Assembly: GCF_023702675.1 (NCBI RefSeq)
Contig: NZ_CP098478.1
Span: forward strand, 248,001-312,000
Direction: 5' to 3'
Length of the DNA stretch: 64,000 nucleotides
Source of the DNA: Acinetobacter sp. C26M
Lineage (GTDB): Bacteria; Pseudomonadota; Gammaproteobacteria; Pseudomonadales; Moraxellaceae
The notes under the pieces are model-generated. The model saw only the letters and a list, made by a program, of their open reading frames with translations. It was not told the origin of the DNA and made no database searches. Positions 9,202 to 16,881 of the stretch are shown in pieces. The first letter of the stretch is position 1. Every line of letters begins with the position of its first letter. The position numbers and the translations under genes were made by a program.

Positions 9202-9924
9202 GTGATTTTGATGTTAAGTGACAGCATAACCGATGATAGGCCAATAACGATATCTCGGGCATTTCTAAATGGGGTGATTAAAATACTGCCGCTGTGTTTT
9301 GCAGTATTGCCTTGGGGGCTATTGGCAGGCTCTATGGCGATTCAGGCAGGGCTGAGTACTGGACAAGCAATCGGAATGTCGGCTTTGGTCTTTGCAGGTG
9401 CAGCGCAGTTGATGACCTTAGGTTTAGTAATGGCTGGAACGCCTGCATTTACCATCATCATTTCAGTATTTCTGATTACCACACAGCATTATCTATATGC
9501 ACTGTATCTGCGTGAAGACATTTCTAAACAACCTTTAAAACATCGCTTGCTATTGGGCTTTTTGCTGACTGATGAATTATTTGCGGTGAGTATTAAAAAG
9601 CAACAACACTATATTTATTATTTATTGGGTGCAGGAAGCTGTTTTTATCTGTGCTGGGTCTTATTTAGTATTTGTGGGGTGCTGCTTGCTGCATCAGTGC
9701 CGAATCTTGATCAATATCACTTGGACTTTTCGATTGTTGCGACTTTTATCGCCATTGTGATTCCGTTTATTAAAAACATAAATACTTTGGTCGGGGTAAT
9801 AGTGTCCGTATTGTTAACATTGGTTTTTCTGAGTCTAGGCATTAAAAGTGCAGCCATCTTGGCAGGTGTAATTGGCATGTTGACCGCGACTTGTTTACAG
9901 AATCTACGGGAGCGTGCCGCATGA
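9202..9924 (+). CDS. azlC: AzlC family branched-chain amino acid exporter, large subunit
   Basis: This inner-membrane protein of about 240 residues has six or more hydrophobic segments and the AzlC signature near the N-terminus (LPLCFAVLPWGLLAGSMA, LVFAGAAQLMTLGLV, ITTQHYLYALYLRED, LLGFLLTDELFAVS). With the small AzlD partner it forms a two-subunit exporter of branched-chain or related amino acids. The start is uncertain: GTG 9202 or ATG 9211, neither with a clear ribosome site. The stop overlaps the azlD start by four bases (ATGA), the mark of translational coupling. It is likely controlled by the AraC-type regulator upstream. Confidence 0.87.
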   Translation: MILMLSDSITDDRPITISRAFLNGVIKILPLCFAVLPWGLLAGSMAIQAGLSTGQAIGMSALVFAGAAQLMTLGLVMAGTPAFTIIISVFLITTQHYLYALYLREDISKQPLKHRLLLGFLLTDELFAVSIKKQQHYIYYLLGAGSCFYLCWVLFSICGVLLAASVPNLDQYHLDFSIVATFIAIVIPFIKNINTLVGVIVSVLLTLVFLSLGIKSAAILAGVIGMLTATCLQNLRERAA

Positions 9925-10238
9925 GTTGGTTTCTTTTGGTCATTCTAGCTTTGGTGGTGTTTATGAATCGCTATATTTTGCTAGAACCCAATATTCCGTT
10001 GCGATTACCGAAATGGTTTCAACAATCTTTACAGTATTCCGCACCGTGTTTATTGACTGCGATCGCAACGCCGATTGTGTTTATGGATGAACATGGCGCA
10101 TTTCGTTCGACTTTATTAAATCCGTATTTTTTGGCCACGATTTTAACCGTCATCATTGCGTATAAGGTGAAACATACCTTGTTGACCATTATCCTGAGTT
10201 TGACCTGTTTCTATGCCTTGGTGTTTTTCTTGCCTTAG
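9921..10238 (+). CDS. azlD: AzlD family branched-chain amino acid exporter, small subunit
   Basis: This membrane protein of 105 residues is nearly all hydrophobic, with about four membrane segments, and has the AzlD-like stretch RLPKWFQQSLQYSAPCLLTA in the first half. It partners AzlC. The start is ATG 9921, which overlaps the azlC stop; the frame opens earlier at 9891 but that part lies inside azlC, and ACGGGAG at 9906-9912 is a good ribosome site for 9921. A strong hairpin follows the stop. Confidence 0.87.
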   Translation: MSWFLLVILALVVFMNRYILLEPNIPLRLPKWFQQSLQYSAPCLLTAIATPIVFMDEHGAFRSTLLNPYFLATILTVIIAYKVKHTLLTIILSLTCFYALVFFLP

Positions 10239-10241
10239 CAT

Positions 10242-10270
10242 GTTTGGGCATTGTGGTGTAATGCCCAAAC
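10242..10270. terminator. bidirectional hairpin between azlD and the SDR gene
   Basis: A perfect 11-bp stem (GTTTGGGCATT and its complement, loop GTGGTGT) lies between two convergent genes. The T-tracts are weak (CTTTG), so termination may be only partial. Confidence 0.65.
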
Positions 10271-10287
10271 CTTTGTCAGTATCCGAC

Positions 10288-11043
10288 TTAACGGGTGGTA
10301 TAACCACCATTGGCAAAAATAGTTTGTCCAGTAATCCACCAACCATCGGTAACCAAGAAGCGAACTAAAGGTTCAATATCTTCGATCTTGGTTAAGCCAC
10401 CTAAAGCAGATGCTGATTTATGATAGGCCACGGCTTCGGGTGCTTCTTGACCATAGAAAAAGGGAGTATCCATTGGGCCTGGTGCGACCGCAGTAACTGA
10501 GATGCCACGTTCACCAAACTCTTTGGACGCTGCACGAGTATAATGCTCGACGGGTGCTTTTAAGCCTTCATAAGTTGAATAAAGTCCCGTATACGCTGCA
10601 AGTAAACTGGTTACGATGGTGCAGATTTTCCCATTGTCATTCAGATGACGACCTGCCGATTGAATAAAGAAATAGGCAATTTTATTGTTGATGTCATTCA
10701 TGCCATCAAACTCTTGTTCGGTCGTATCTAAATACGGTTTCTTCAGCACACGACCTACCGTATTAATCGCAATATCCACGCCACCAAATGTTTCTTTGGC
10801 TGTGATAAACAGCTGTTCAATAGTTTGAATATCGGATAAATCAGCTTGTACCAAAACGGCTTTTGCACCGAGTGCCTGTACCTCTTTTAAGGTTTGTTCG
10901 GCATCGGCTTGAGTGGCAGCACTATTGTAATGAATCAATAAATTTGCGCCTTGTTCAGCGAACTTGCGTGAAATCAAACCGCCTAAGTTTTTTGCACCGC
11001 CTGTGATTAGTACGGTTTTTCCATTTAAATGATGCTGTGACAT
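10288..11043 (-). CDS. short-chain dehydrogenase/reductase
   Basis: This 251-residue Rossmann-fold oxidoreductase has the NAD(P)-binding glycine motif TGGAKNLGG near the N-terminus, the acidic strand QADLSD, a serine in IVTSLLAAYTG and the catalytic YEGLK (Tyr-x-x-x-Lys). The usual NNAG motif is replaced by INTVGR, which is unusual but does not remove a catalytic residue. It resembles 3-oxoacyl-ACP-reductase-like enzymes of unknown substrate. It is divergent from a LysR-type regulator 107 bases away, which is probably its controller. A ribosome site (CAGGGC) precedes ATG 11043. Confidence 0.85.
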   Translation of the reverse strand: MSQHHLNGKTVLITGGAKNLGGLISRKFAEQGANLLIHYNSAATQADAEQTLKEVQALGAKAVLVQADLSDIQTIEQLFITAKETFGGVDIAINTVGRVLKKPYLDTTEQEFDGMNDINNKIAYFFIQSAGRHLNDNGKICTIVTSLLAAYTGLYSTYEGLKAPVEHYTRAASKEFGERGISVTAVAPGPMDTPFFYGQEAPEAVAYHKSASALGGLTKIEDIEPLVRFLVTDGWWITGQTIFANGGYTTR

Positions 11044-11150
11044 ATGTTTGCCCTGATGTTGTTTTGCATAAAAAATATGCTAGTTGAATTTATTTGTTTG
11101 AAATAGTTGTTAGTATTGAACTGATTGTGCGAAAAAGTTGAACAATAAAA

Positions 11151-12035
11151 ATGGATAAGATTGATCGTTTAAAAATCTTTTGCTTAGTGGCAGAAAAGCA
11201 GTCCTTTGCACAAGCCGCGCTGCAATTGGGACTACCACGTTCTAATGTCACTTATGCGATCCAAACGCTTGAAAAGGAATATGAGGTACTGTTGTTCTAT
11301 CGCACCACACGTAAAGTGGCATTAACCCATGAGGGTGGTTTGTTTTACGATGAAGCCATGCGTTTGGTGGCACAGTTAAAAGAGCTGAATCGTTTTAAAA
11401 CCCATGTGCGTAGTCAAGAAGGTAAGATCAGTATTGGTATGCCGAAACGCTTAGCCACACAAGTTCTGATTCCTCATTTATCTGCGTTTTATCAACGTTA
11501 CCCAAAAGTAAAAGTGTTGGTGAATGGCAGTGATGATTTTTCTAATTTAATCGAGCAACAGCTGGATTGTGTGGTACGCGTCGGGCAGGTGAAGGATGAG
11601 TATTTACTGATCAGACCGATTACCCAAACCCAAATCTGGACTCTTGCATCCCCGCAATATTTGGCAGAGTTTGGTGAACCTCAACGCTTTGAGGAACTAC
11701 AACAGCACTTCGCTGTGGATTACCATATCGCTAAACATTATCGAGAGTGGAGTGAGCTTTTATTCCAAGCACATCGGGTCAAAATGCCTTACCGCTTATT
11801 GGTTGAGAATACTGAAGCTTATATCCAAGCAGGTTTAGCAGGTATTGGGATTATTCAAATTCCTGAATTTGATGCAGCACCTTATGTAAAGCAAGGACAG
11901 TTACAGTGTTTATTTACTGATACTCCAAGCTTACAGTTACCCATCAGTCTGTTGCTAACCGACCGCCAATATCGTCCTAAATATTTTCAGGACTTTATTG
12001 ACTGGTTAGATGAATTGTTAAAAGCCAAACTGTAA
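11151..12035 (+). CDS. LysR family transcriptional regulator
   Basis: This 294-residue protein has the N-terminal winged helix-turn-helix of LysR regulators (FCLVAEKQSFAQAALQLG, SNVTYAIQTLEKEYEVLLF, TTRKVALTHEG) followed by a periplasmic-binding-protein-like effector domain (GKISIGMPKRLATQVLIP, DCVVRVGQ, AGLAGIGIIQIPEF). It belongs to the subgroup that commonly controls a neighbouring divergent oxidoreductase, here the short-chain dehydrogenase. The 107-base gap between them must carry the operator; I found repeated GTTGAA-like stretches there but no clean T-N11-A dyad. Confidence 0.9.
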   Translation: MDKIDRLKIFCLVAEKQSFAQAALQLGLPRSNVTYAIQTLEKEYEVLLFYRTTRKVALTHEGGLFYDEAMRLVAQLKELNRFKTHVRSQEGKISIGMPKRLATQVLIPHLSAFYQRYPKVKVLVNGSDDFSNLIEQQLDCVVRVGQVKDEYLLIRPITQTQIWTLASPQYLAEFGEPQRFEELQQHFAVDYHIAKHYREWSELLFQAHRVKMPYRLLVENTEAYIQAGLAGIGIIQIPEFDAAPYVKQGQLQCLFTDTPSLQLPISLLLTDRQYRPKYFQDFIDWLDELLKAKL

Positions 12036-12081
12036 TCCGAAAGCGAATGCTTGATTTAGGTGGGTAACGCATGCAGGTAAT

Positions 12082-12111
12082 AAAAAAAGCATACCTGAGT
12101 ATGCTTTTTTT
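12082..12111. terminator. bidirectional terminator between the LysR gene and citMHS
   Basis: Stem AAAAAAAGCATAC and its complement around the loop CTGA, with runs of seven A and seven T, suitable for both convergent genes. Confidence 0.88.
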
Positions 12112-12124
12112 ATTTTGGCAAGGA

Positions 12125-13432
12125 TTAATAAAGACCTAGTAAGAAGCCTGCGCCTAAGGTAAAGAAGCTGAATAACCAGATCCAACCAAATGAATAGCGC
12201 AAATGGCGTCCCATATCGGTGCCTGTCAGTCCGACTGCAAGCCAAGTTGCAGGTGAGAATGGACTCACAAATGTTCCAGCATTGTTACCAATCGCCATGG
12301 CGTACACGACCGAGTCAGCATTCACTCCAGCGGTAGCAGTAACTTCTTGCACAATCGGTAATAGCGCAAAATAATAGGCATCAGTACTGGTAAAGATGTC
12401 CATCGGTACACCTAAGATCCCGACTAGAATATGCAAACTACCAATCCATGTGCTTGGTAGAATTTTAATTAAATCCAAGGCAATCGATTGCAACATACCT
12501 GACTCGGACAAAATCCCGAGAAATGCACCTGCAGCAAAAATAATGGCAACCATGCTCAATGCTTGAGATGCATGGCGACCAATAACTTCAATCTGTGTTT
12601 TAGGCTGCGGGAAATTGACAATCAAGACCAATGCAAGGGCGATCATAAACACATAAGGCGCAGAGAATAGGCCAAAAGCTAAACAGATAATGGCAGCAAC
12701 GATCAGACCGAGGTTAAACCACAGGTTTTTAGGTTGAGCATCTTCCTGAATATCTTCGGCAAGGTCTTTGGCCATGCAGTCTTGTTCAAATGGCGTGGTA
12801 CCGAGAGCTTGGGCTGCGAGAATGCGTTTTTTCTCACGTAAGCCCATAAATACGGCAAATACCATCATCCCTGCAACACCCGCCACTTGAACGGGAATCA
12901 GGCTATGCCAGAGTGTGGCAGCATCTAAACCTGTCGCGGCTGAAGCACGTCCTAAAGGTCCGCCCCATGGCACCATATTCATCACCCCCATACTACCCGC
13001 CATCAGCAAGAGCATCAGATAGGGGCTCATGCCGAGTTTACGGTACAGGGGAAGTAAGGCAGGAATAATGATCAGGAAGGTTGCAGCACCAGAACCATCC
13101 AGATGCACAATTGCTGCAATCACAGTGGTCATCACGGCAACAATCACCACATTGCCACGCGTCATTTGCACCATACGTTTAATCATAGGGTCAAAGACAT
13201 GTAATTCTTTTAATACACTGAAAAATAAAATAGCGAATAAAAACATCGTCGCTACTTTGGTCACTTTGGCTAGACCAGCTTCAAAGAAGCCAGAAATCTC
13301 GCTAATCGAAAAACCAGCAATGAGGGCGCCAATAAGAGGAACAATCGACATGGCTACAATAGGACTGGTTTTTCCAGACATCAATAGCACGACAATCGTC
13401 ACAATAATTAGAATACCGATCAGCGTCAGCAT
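12125..13432 (-). CDS. CitMHS family citrate:metal symporter
   Basis: This inner-membrane transporter of 435 residues has about 12 hydrophobic segments. It matches the CitMHS family, which takes up citrate in complex with a divalent metal: family-like stretches are AIVHLDGSGAATFLIIIPALL, GVMNMVPWGGPLGRAS, and near the C-terminus PMDIFTSTDAYYFALLP and AIGNNAGTFVSPFSPATWL. Which metal complex (Mg or Ca type) it prefers cannot be read from sequence. ATG 13432 follows a good ribosome site (AAGGGAG). It is monocistronic and no regulator lies next to it apart from the LysR gene, which faces the other way. Confidence 0.88.
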   Translation of the reverse strand: MLTLIGILIIVTIVVLLMSGKTSPIVAMSIVPLIGALIAGFSISEISGFFEAGLAKVTKVATMFLFAILFFSVLKELHVFDPMIKRMVQMTRGNVVIVAVMTTVIAAIVHLDGSGAATFLIIIPALLPLYRKLGMSPYLMLLLMAGSMGVMNMVPWGGPLGRASAATGLDAATLWHSLIPVQVAGVAGMMVFAVFMGLREKKRILAAQALGTTPFEQDCMAKDLAEDIQEDAQPKNLWFNLGLIVAAIICLAFGLFSAPYVFMIALALVLIVNFPQPKTQIEVIGRHASQALSMVAIIFAAGAFLGILSESGMLQSIALDLIKILPSTWIGSLHILVGILGVPMDIFTSTDAYYFALLPIVQEVTATAGVNADSVVYAMAIGNNAGTFVSPFSPATWLAVGLTGTDMGRHLRYSFGWIWLFSFFTLGAGFLLGLY

Positions 13433-13776
13433 TATTTACTCCCTTAAGTTGTAACCTCTTGTCATTGGAAAAGTGTTAAAAAATACACCAAAAATAGAAA
13501 ATAAAGCGCTGTCCATTATGCATAAAAACTTAATTAATTATTAAAAATAAGAATAAAAACTACGCAAAAAGCGGATTAAACGAACAAAATGTTTAATTTT
13601 AGCCAATAATCTGATTTAAGTTGTTTTTAAAATTATGTGATAAGTGTGAGAAAAATGGTCGTTTGAATATAGATGCAGCGATGAGAAACCTGAAGACTGA
13701 TCGCTATACTTTTGACTTTCGTAATTCTTTTGAGTAAAAATTAGAGTAATTACTCTAATTTTAAAAGAGAACAAAA
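13433..13776. other. divergent intergenic region between citMHS and the HD gene
   Basis: This 344-base AT-rich region carries the citMHS promoter on the left (not resolved) and the HD gene promoter with its palindrome on the right. I see no reading frame or RNA gene. Confidence 0.6.
13712..13762 (+). promoter_or_regulatory. promoter and 26-bp palindromic operator of the HD gene
   Basis: A -35 TTGACT (13712-13717), 17-bp spacer and -10 TAAAAA (13735-13740) precede the HD gene. From 13737 to 13762 runs a perfect palindrome with 13-bp arms (left arm AAAATTAGAGTAA), overlapping the -10 and the expected start of transcription, where a repressor would sit. Confidence 0.6.
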
Positions 13777-14541
13777 ATGCAAATTGGTCGACAAGCTTGG
13801 ATGGCGCAAACCTCAGGTGATTTATCCTTAAAAGATCGTATGCTGCTGTTGAGGCATAGCCTTTTTCCTGTGTTAAAACAGAGTATAAAAATGTACAGTT
13901 TGGCGAATCTTACCAGACCAACCGTTCAGCATGAATTGCGTCTGGATGATCTTGTCTTGCCTGATAGCGTAGAAGTGCAACGAGCTTTAGAAGAGATGCA
14001 GTCCTGTAGCTCAGCGTCTCTGCAAAATCATTGTCTTCGTACATGGTGTTATGCCATTGCTTTTGCCAAGATGCAAAACCTGCAACGTGATGATGAATTA
14101 TTAGCAGTTTCATGCTTATTGCATGATTTAGGTATGACCGAACAACATTATCAGCATCATCAACATTGTCGTTGTTTTGCTGGGCAGGGTGCTTATGCTG
14201 CAAGAGATTGGTCGCTTGAACAGGGGTGGCAGACTGCACGAGCCGATCAACTTTTTGATGTGATCAGTATGCATATGAATCCTTATGTTGGACTTGATGA
14301 GGGGGTAGAAGCGCATTTGCTGCAACAATCGGCCAGTTGTGATGTGATCGGCAGTCGTGGTTTTGAGTTTTCAAAGGAGTTTAGAAAGCAATTATTGCAA
14401 AAATACCCTCGTCTTGACTTCAATCAGATCATGATTAAATTTACTCAACAGGAAGCACAGCAACGACCTCGATCTCGTACTGCTATGCTGGTGCAGAGTG
14501 GGTTTAAGCAGCTTGTGAATTTAAATCCTTATTTGCAATAA
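13777..14541 (+). CDS. HD domain hydrolase, cyanamide hydratase-like
   Basis: This cytoplasmic metal-dependent hydrolase of 254 residues has the HD-domain metal ligands: His85 in SLQNHCLRTW, the pair His116-Asp117 in LLHDLGM, and a downstream histidine region (DVISMHMNP). The layout, an HxxRTW-type first motif some 30 residues before the HD pair, resembles cyanamide hydratase and related proteins. The true substrate is unknown. It stands alone, ATG 13777 following AGAGAAC, and is probably under a repressor that binds the palindrome at 13737-13762. No candidate repressor gene is adjacent. Confidence 0.75.
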   Translation: MQIGRQAWMAQTSGDLSLKDRMLLLRHSLFPVLKQSIKMYSLANLTRPTVQHELRLDDLVLPDSVEVQRALEEMQSCSSASLQNHCLRTWCYAIAFAKMQNLQRDDELLAVSCLLHDLGMTEQHYQHHQHCRCFAGQGAYAARDWSLEQGWQTARADQLFDVISMHMNPYVGLDEGVEAHLLQQSASCDVIGSRGFEFSKEFRKQLLQKYPRLDFNQIMIKFTQQEAQQRPRSRTAMLVQSGFKQLVNLNPYLQ

Positions 14542-14554
14542 CACTCAAAATAAA

Positions 14555-14584
14555 AAACCACTTCTGCTTTTACAAAAGTGGTTT
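14555..14584. terminator. bidirectional terminator between the HD and MFS genes
   Basis: Stem AAACCACTT / AAGTGGTTT with an A-run on the left, between two convergent genes. Confidence 0.75.
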
Positions 14585-14604
14585 CGATTTAGAACACAAT
14601 TTAT

Positions 14605-15897
14605 TTAGTGGTCATGTTCAAGATATTCAGGCTTTTTCGGTAATGCCCAACTACACATGAAACAAATCAATAACATGATAATGACGTATACAAAGAAGGT
14701 ATTTTCAATGCCAGCATCTTTAAATAATAACGCTACGGATGGCGCCGAACCGCCAAAGAGTGCATTACCCACCGCATAGGAGAAACCTACACCTAATGCA
14801 CGGACATGCGGCGGGAACATTTCAGCTTTGACTAGACCACTGATTGAGGTATAGAAGCTCAGCAGCATCATCAAGAAAATCAGTAATAGGGTGATAATCA
14901 CAGGGGAGTCAGCAAAGCTGCGCATACCTGTCACCATGACCGGATAAATAAAGATTGCGCTGAGTAAGCTGAATGCCAACATGGAAGCACGACGGCCAAT
15001 GCGATCTGACAACATGCCGAACAACGGTTGTGCCAACATGAATACAAATAGCGCCGTGGTCATGATAAAGCCAACGGTTTTGCCATCCATACCAATATTG
15101 GTGAGGTAGGTTTTTGAATAAACCGTGACAACATAGAAGGTGAGTGAACCAGCTGATGTATAGCCGACAACCAATAGGAAAGTTTTCCAATGCTGTTTAA
15201 GCAGGGCAACTAAGCTACCTGATTCTTCACGGTCAGCATCTTCATGTGACAAGGTTTCCTCTAAACGACTACGCGCGAGTAAAGACAATAATGCCGCAAT
15301 ACCGCCGATGACGAAAGGAATACGCCAGCCACCATCATTCAATTGTTGTTCAGTCATAAAGCCCAGCAAGATTACCCCAAGTAAGCTGGCAAGTAACTGA
15401 CCACCTGAAAGGGTGACGTACTGGAATGATGCAAAGAAGCCACGTTGCCCTTTTAAGCCGAGTTCACTCATATAGGTCGCAACAGCACCATACTCACCAC
15501 CGACAGAGAGGCCTTGCAGTAATCGAACCATGAGCAGTAAAAAGGGTGCCCACATTCCGACTTGGTCATAAGTCGGTAAGGCAGCAAACAGAAATGAGCT
15601 GAGTGCCATTAAGCAGATTGAAATAACCATCGACTGCTTACGGCCCTGACGGTCAGCGATACGTCCGAATAGCCAACTCCCGATTGGGCGCATGAAAAAA
15701 CTGGCACCAAACACCCCCCAAACATAAATGGCTTTGGTGGTTGGTTCCATATCTGGAGCGGTCAATGCATGGGTAAAATAGGCAGCAAAAACGGCATAAA
15801 TATAGAAATCGAACCACTCAACTAAATTCCCTGATGCCGCACCGACGATACCTTTGATACGACTTCTTTTTTCTTCCTTGCTATATGTCTGACTCAT
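14605..15897 (-). CDS. MFS transporter, metabolite:H+ symporter family (KgtP/ProP-like)
   Basis: This 430-residue transporter has 12 predicted membrane segments. The N-terminal stretch SGNLVEWFDFYIYAVFAAYF, the loop motif GRIADRQGRKQSM and RLLQGLSVGGEYGAVATYM are hallmarks of the MFS metabolite:H+ symporter family that takes up small acids such as 2-oxoglutarate or citrate, or osmolytes. The substrate cannot be fixed from sequence. ATG 15897 follows AAAAGGAA. A 9-bp dyad lies just upstream in its promoter region. No partner gene is adjacent. Confidence 0.85.
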   Translation of the reverse strand: MSQTYSKEEKRSRIKGIVGAASGNLVEWFDFYIYAVFAAYFTHALTAPDMEPTTKAIYVWGVFGASFFMRPIGSWLFGRIADRQGRKQSMVISICLMALSSFLFAALPTYDQVGMWAPFLLLMVRLLQGLSVGGEYGAVATYMSELGLKGQRGFFASFQYVTLSGGQLLASLLGVILLGFMTEQQLNDGGWRIPFVIGGIAALLSLLARSRLEETLSHEDADREESGSLVALLKQHWKTFLLVVGYTSAGSLTFYVVTVYSKTYLTNIGMDGKTVGFIMTTALFVFMLAQPLFGMLSDRIGRRASMLAFSLLSAIFIYPVMVTGMRSFADSPVIITLLLIFLMMLLSFYTSISGLVKAEMFPPHVRALGVGFSYAVGNALFGGSAPSVALLFKDAGIENTFFVYVIIMLLICFMCSWALPKKPEYLEHDH

Positions 15898-16398
15898 ATA
15901 CGTTCCTTTTCAACCAAGCAAGATTCTGTAACTGAATCTTTACAGAATGTTATATACCGCTAAAAAAGCATGAAAATGACACTATTTTGTATGTTTTTTA
16001 TGAATACATTTTTATATGGGGAGAATAAGTTGGTTTTTTGCTAACTCTTTGACAGATAAAGAATGTCAGAATGGTCAATATTGAGAATTTAATATTTTTA
16101 AAAGCAAATAATTGAGCTGTATCAAGGGACAATTTAGAAACATAAACAAGCTGATGTTGTGTAAGGGGATTGTAATCAGGGTATTTTTTCAGATTTCATT
16201 TTCTTATTTCAATTCAAGACATGGAATGCTTGTATTGAAAATGGAGTGTGGCAATAGCACTGAAAATAAATGATCCATAAAATATACCAGAAGAGAAATC
16301 AATAGACGATACTGATGATTAATGCAGCAAAACTGTGGATAAGTTTTAGTTTATACACACGAGCTTTTGTTGTGATTTCAGAAAGTTTTTTAAAGCAA
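15898..16398. other. non-coding stretch between the MFS gene and the MerR-type gene
   Basis: This 501-base AT-rich stretch contains no supportable reading frame or structured RNA. Its left end holds the MFS promoter and dyad (15923-15948). The rest may include the 3' end of the MerR transcript; no clear terminator was found. Confidence 0.5.
15923..15948 (-). promoter_or_regulatory. inverted repeat upstream of the MFS transporter (candidate operator)
   Basis: ATTCTGTAA-N8-TTACAGAAT, perfect 9-bp arms, lies 26 to 51 bases before ATG 15897. A TATAAC-type -10 is just upstream on the same strand (15949-15954), so the dyad covers the likely start of transcription. Confidence 0.5.
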
Positions 16399-16776
16399 TT
16401 AATTGAGCTCTGGAATCGGGCAATCTTTTCTCAGTGGGCAAGCTTCACCCTGAGTAAATCGACTTAACATCGTTCTGATTTGATGAAGTTGTGCAATCTT
16501 TTCATCTATCAAATCTAACTTGTCTTGGAAAATGCTTTGTACTTGTGGGGCAGGGATTTCATCTTGGGCTGTCATCGCTAAAATCTGCTTAATTTCATTG
16601 AGCGAGAATCCAAGGTTTTTCGCGGTACGAATCAGTTGTAACTGTTGTAGCGTTTGTTCTGAATAATCTTTATAGCCATTATTACAGGTGATGGACTGGA
16701 TCAACTGCATTTTTTCATAAAAGCGAATGGTGTCTCGACTTAAATCAGTCTGTTTTGCCAATTGTCCAATTAACAT
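16399..16776 (-). CDS. MerR family transcriptional regulator
   Basis: This 125-residue regulator has the N-terminal MerR helix-turn-helix and wing (IGQLAKQTDLSRDTIRFYE, NNGYKDYSE), a long dimerisation helix, and a short C-terminal tail with two cysteines (C113 and C119 in ACPLRKDCPIPEL). The DCPI element recalls the metal-binding loop of CueR/ZntR-type regulators, but the spacing (C-x5-C) is shorter, so the signal could be a metal or a thiol-reactive compound. It is divergent from an NAD-dependent epimerase gene, whose promoter has the wide-spacer layout that MerR proteins act on. Confidence 0.9.
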   Translation of the reverse strand: MLIGQLAKQTDLSRDTIRFYEKMQLIQSITCNNGYKDYSEQTLQQLQLIRTAKNLGFSLNEIKQILAMTAQDEIPAPQVQSIFQDKLDLIDEKIAQLHQIRTMLSRFTQGEACPLRKDCPIPELN

Positions 16777-16818
16777 GGCGATTATCCTTATTATTCTTGA
16801 ATATGTCTAAAAAATGAC

Positions 16819-16850
16819 TTGACCATTGAGTGTACTCCATCCTTTAGCCT
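16819..16850 (+). promoter_or_regulatory. MerR-type promoter of the epimerase gene
   Basis: TTGACC (16819-16824) is followed after 19 or 20 bases by a TTAGCC/TAGCCT -10. The spacer contains the dyad ATTGAGTGTACTCCAT with perfect GAGT-GT-ACTC core. An over-long spacer with a central dyad is the known layout of MerR-activated promoters. Confidence 0.6.
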
Positions 16851-16881
16851 ATGCCTACATTCAATCAAAAGAGCATATGAG

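Noticed and set aside
11044..11150. A clear LysR operator between the SDR and LysR genes
   Set aside because: Repeated GTTGAA-like stretches are present but no T-N11-A dyad could be drawn with confidence.
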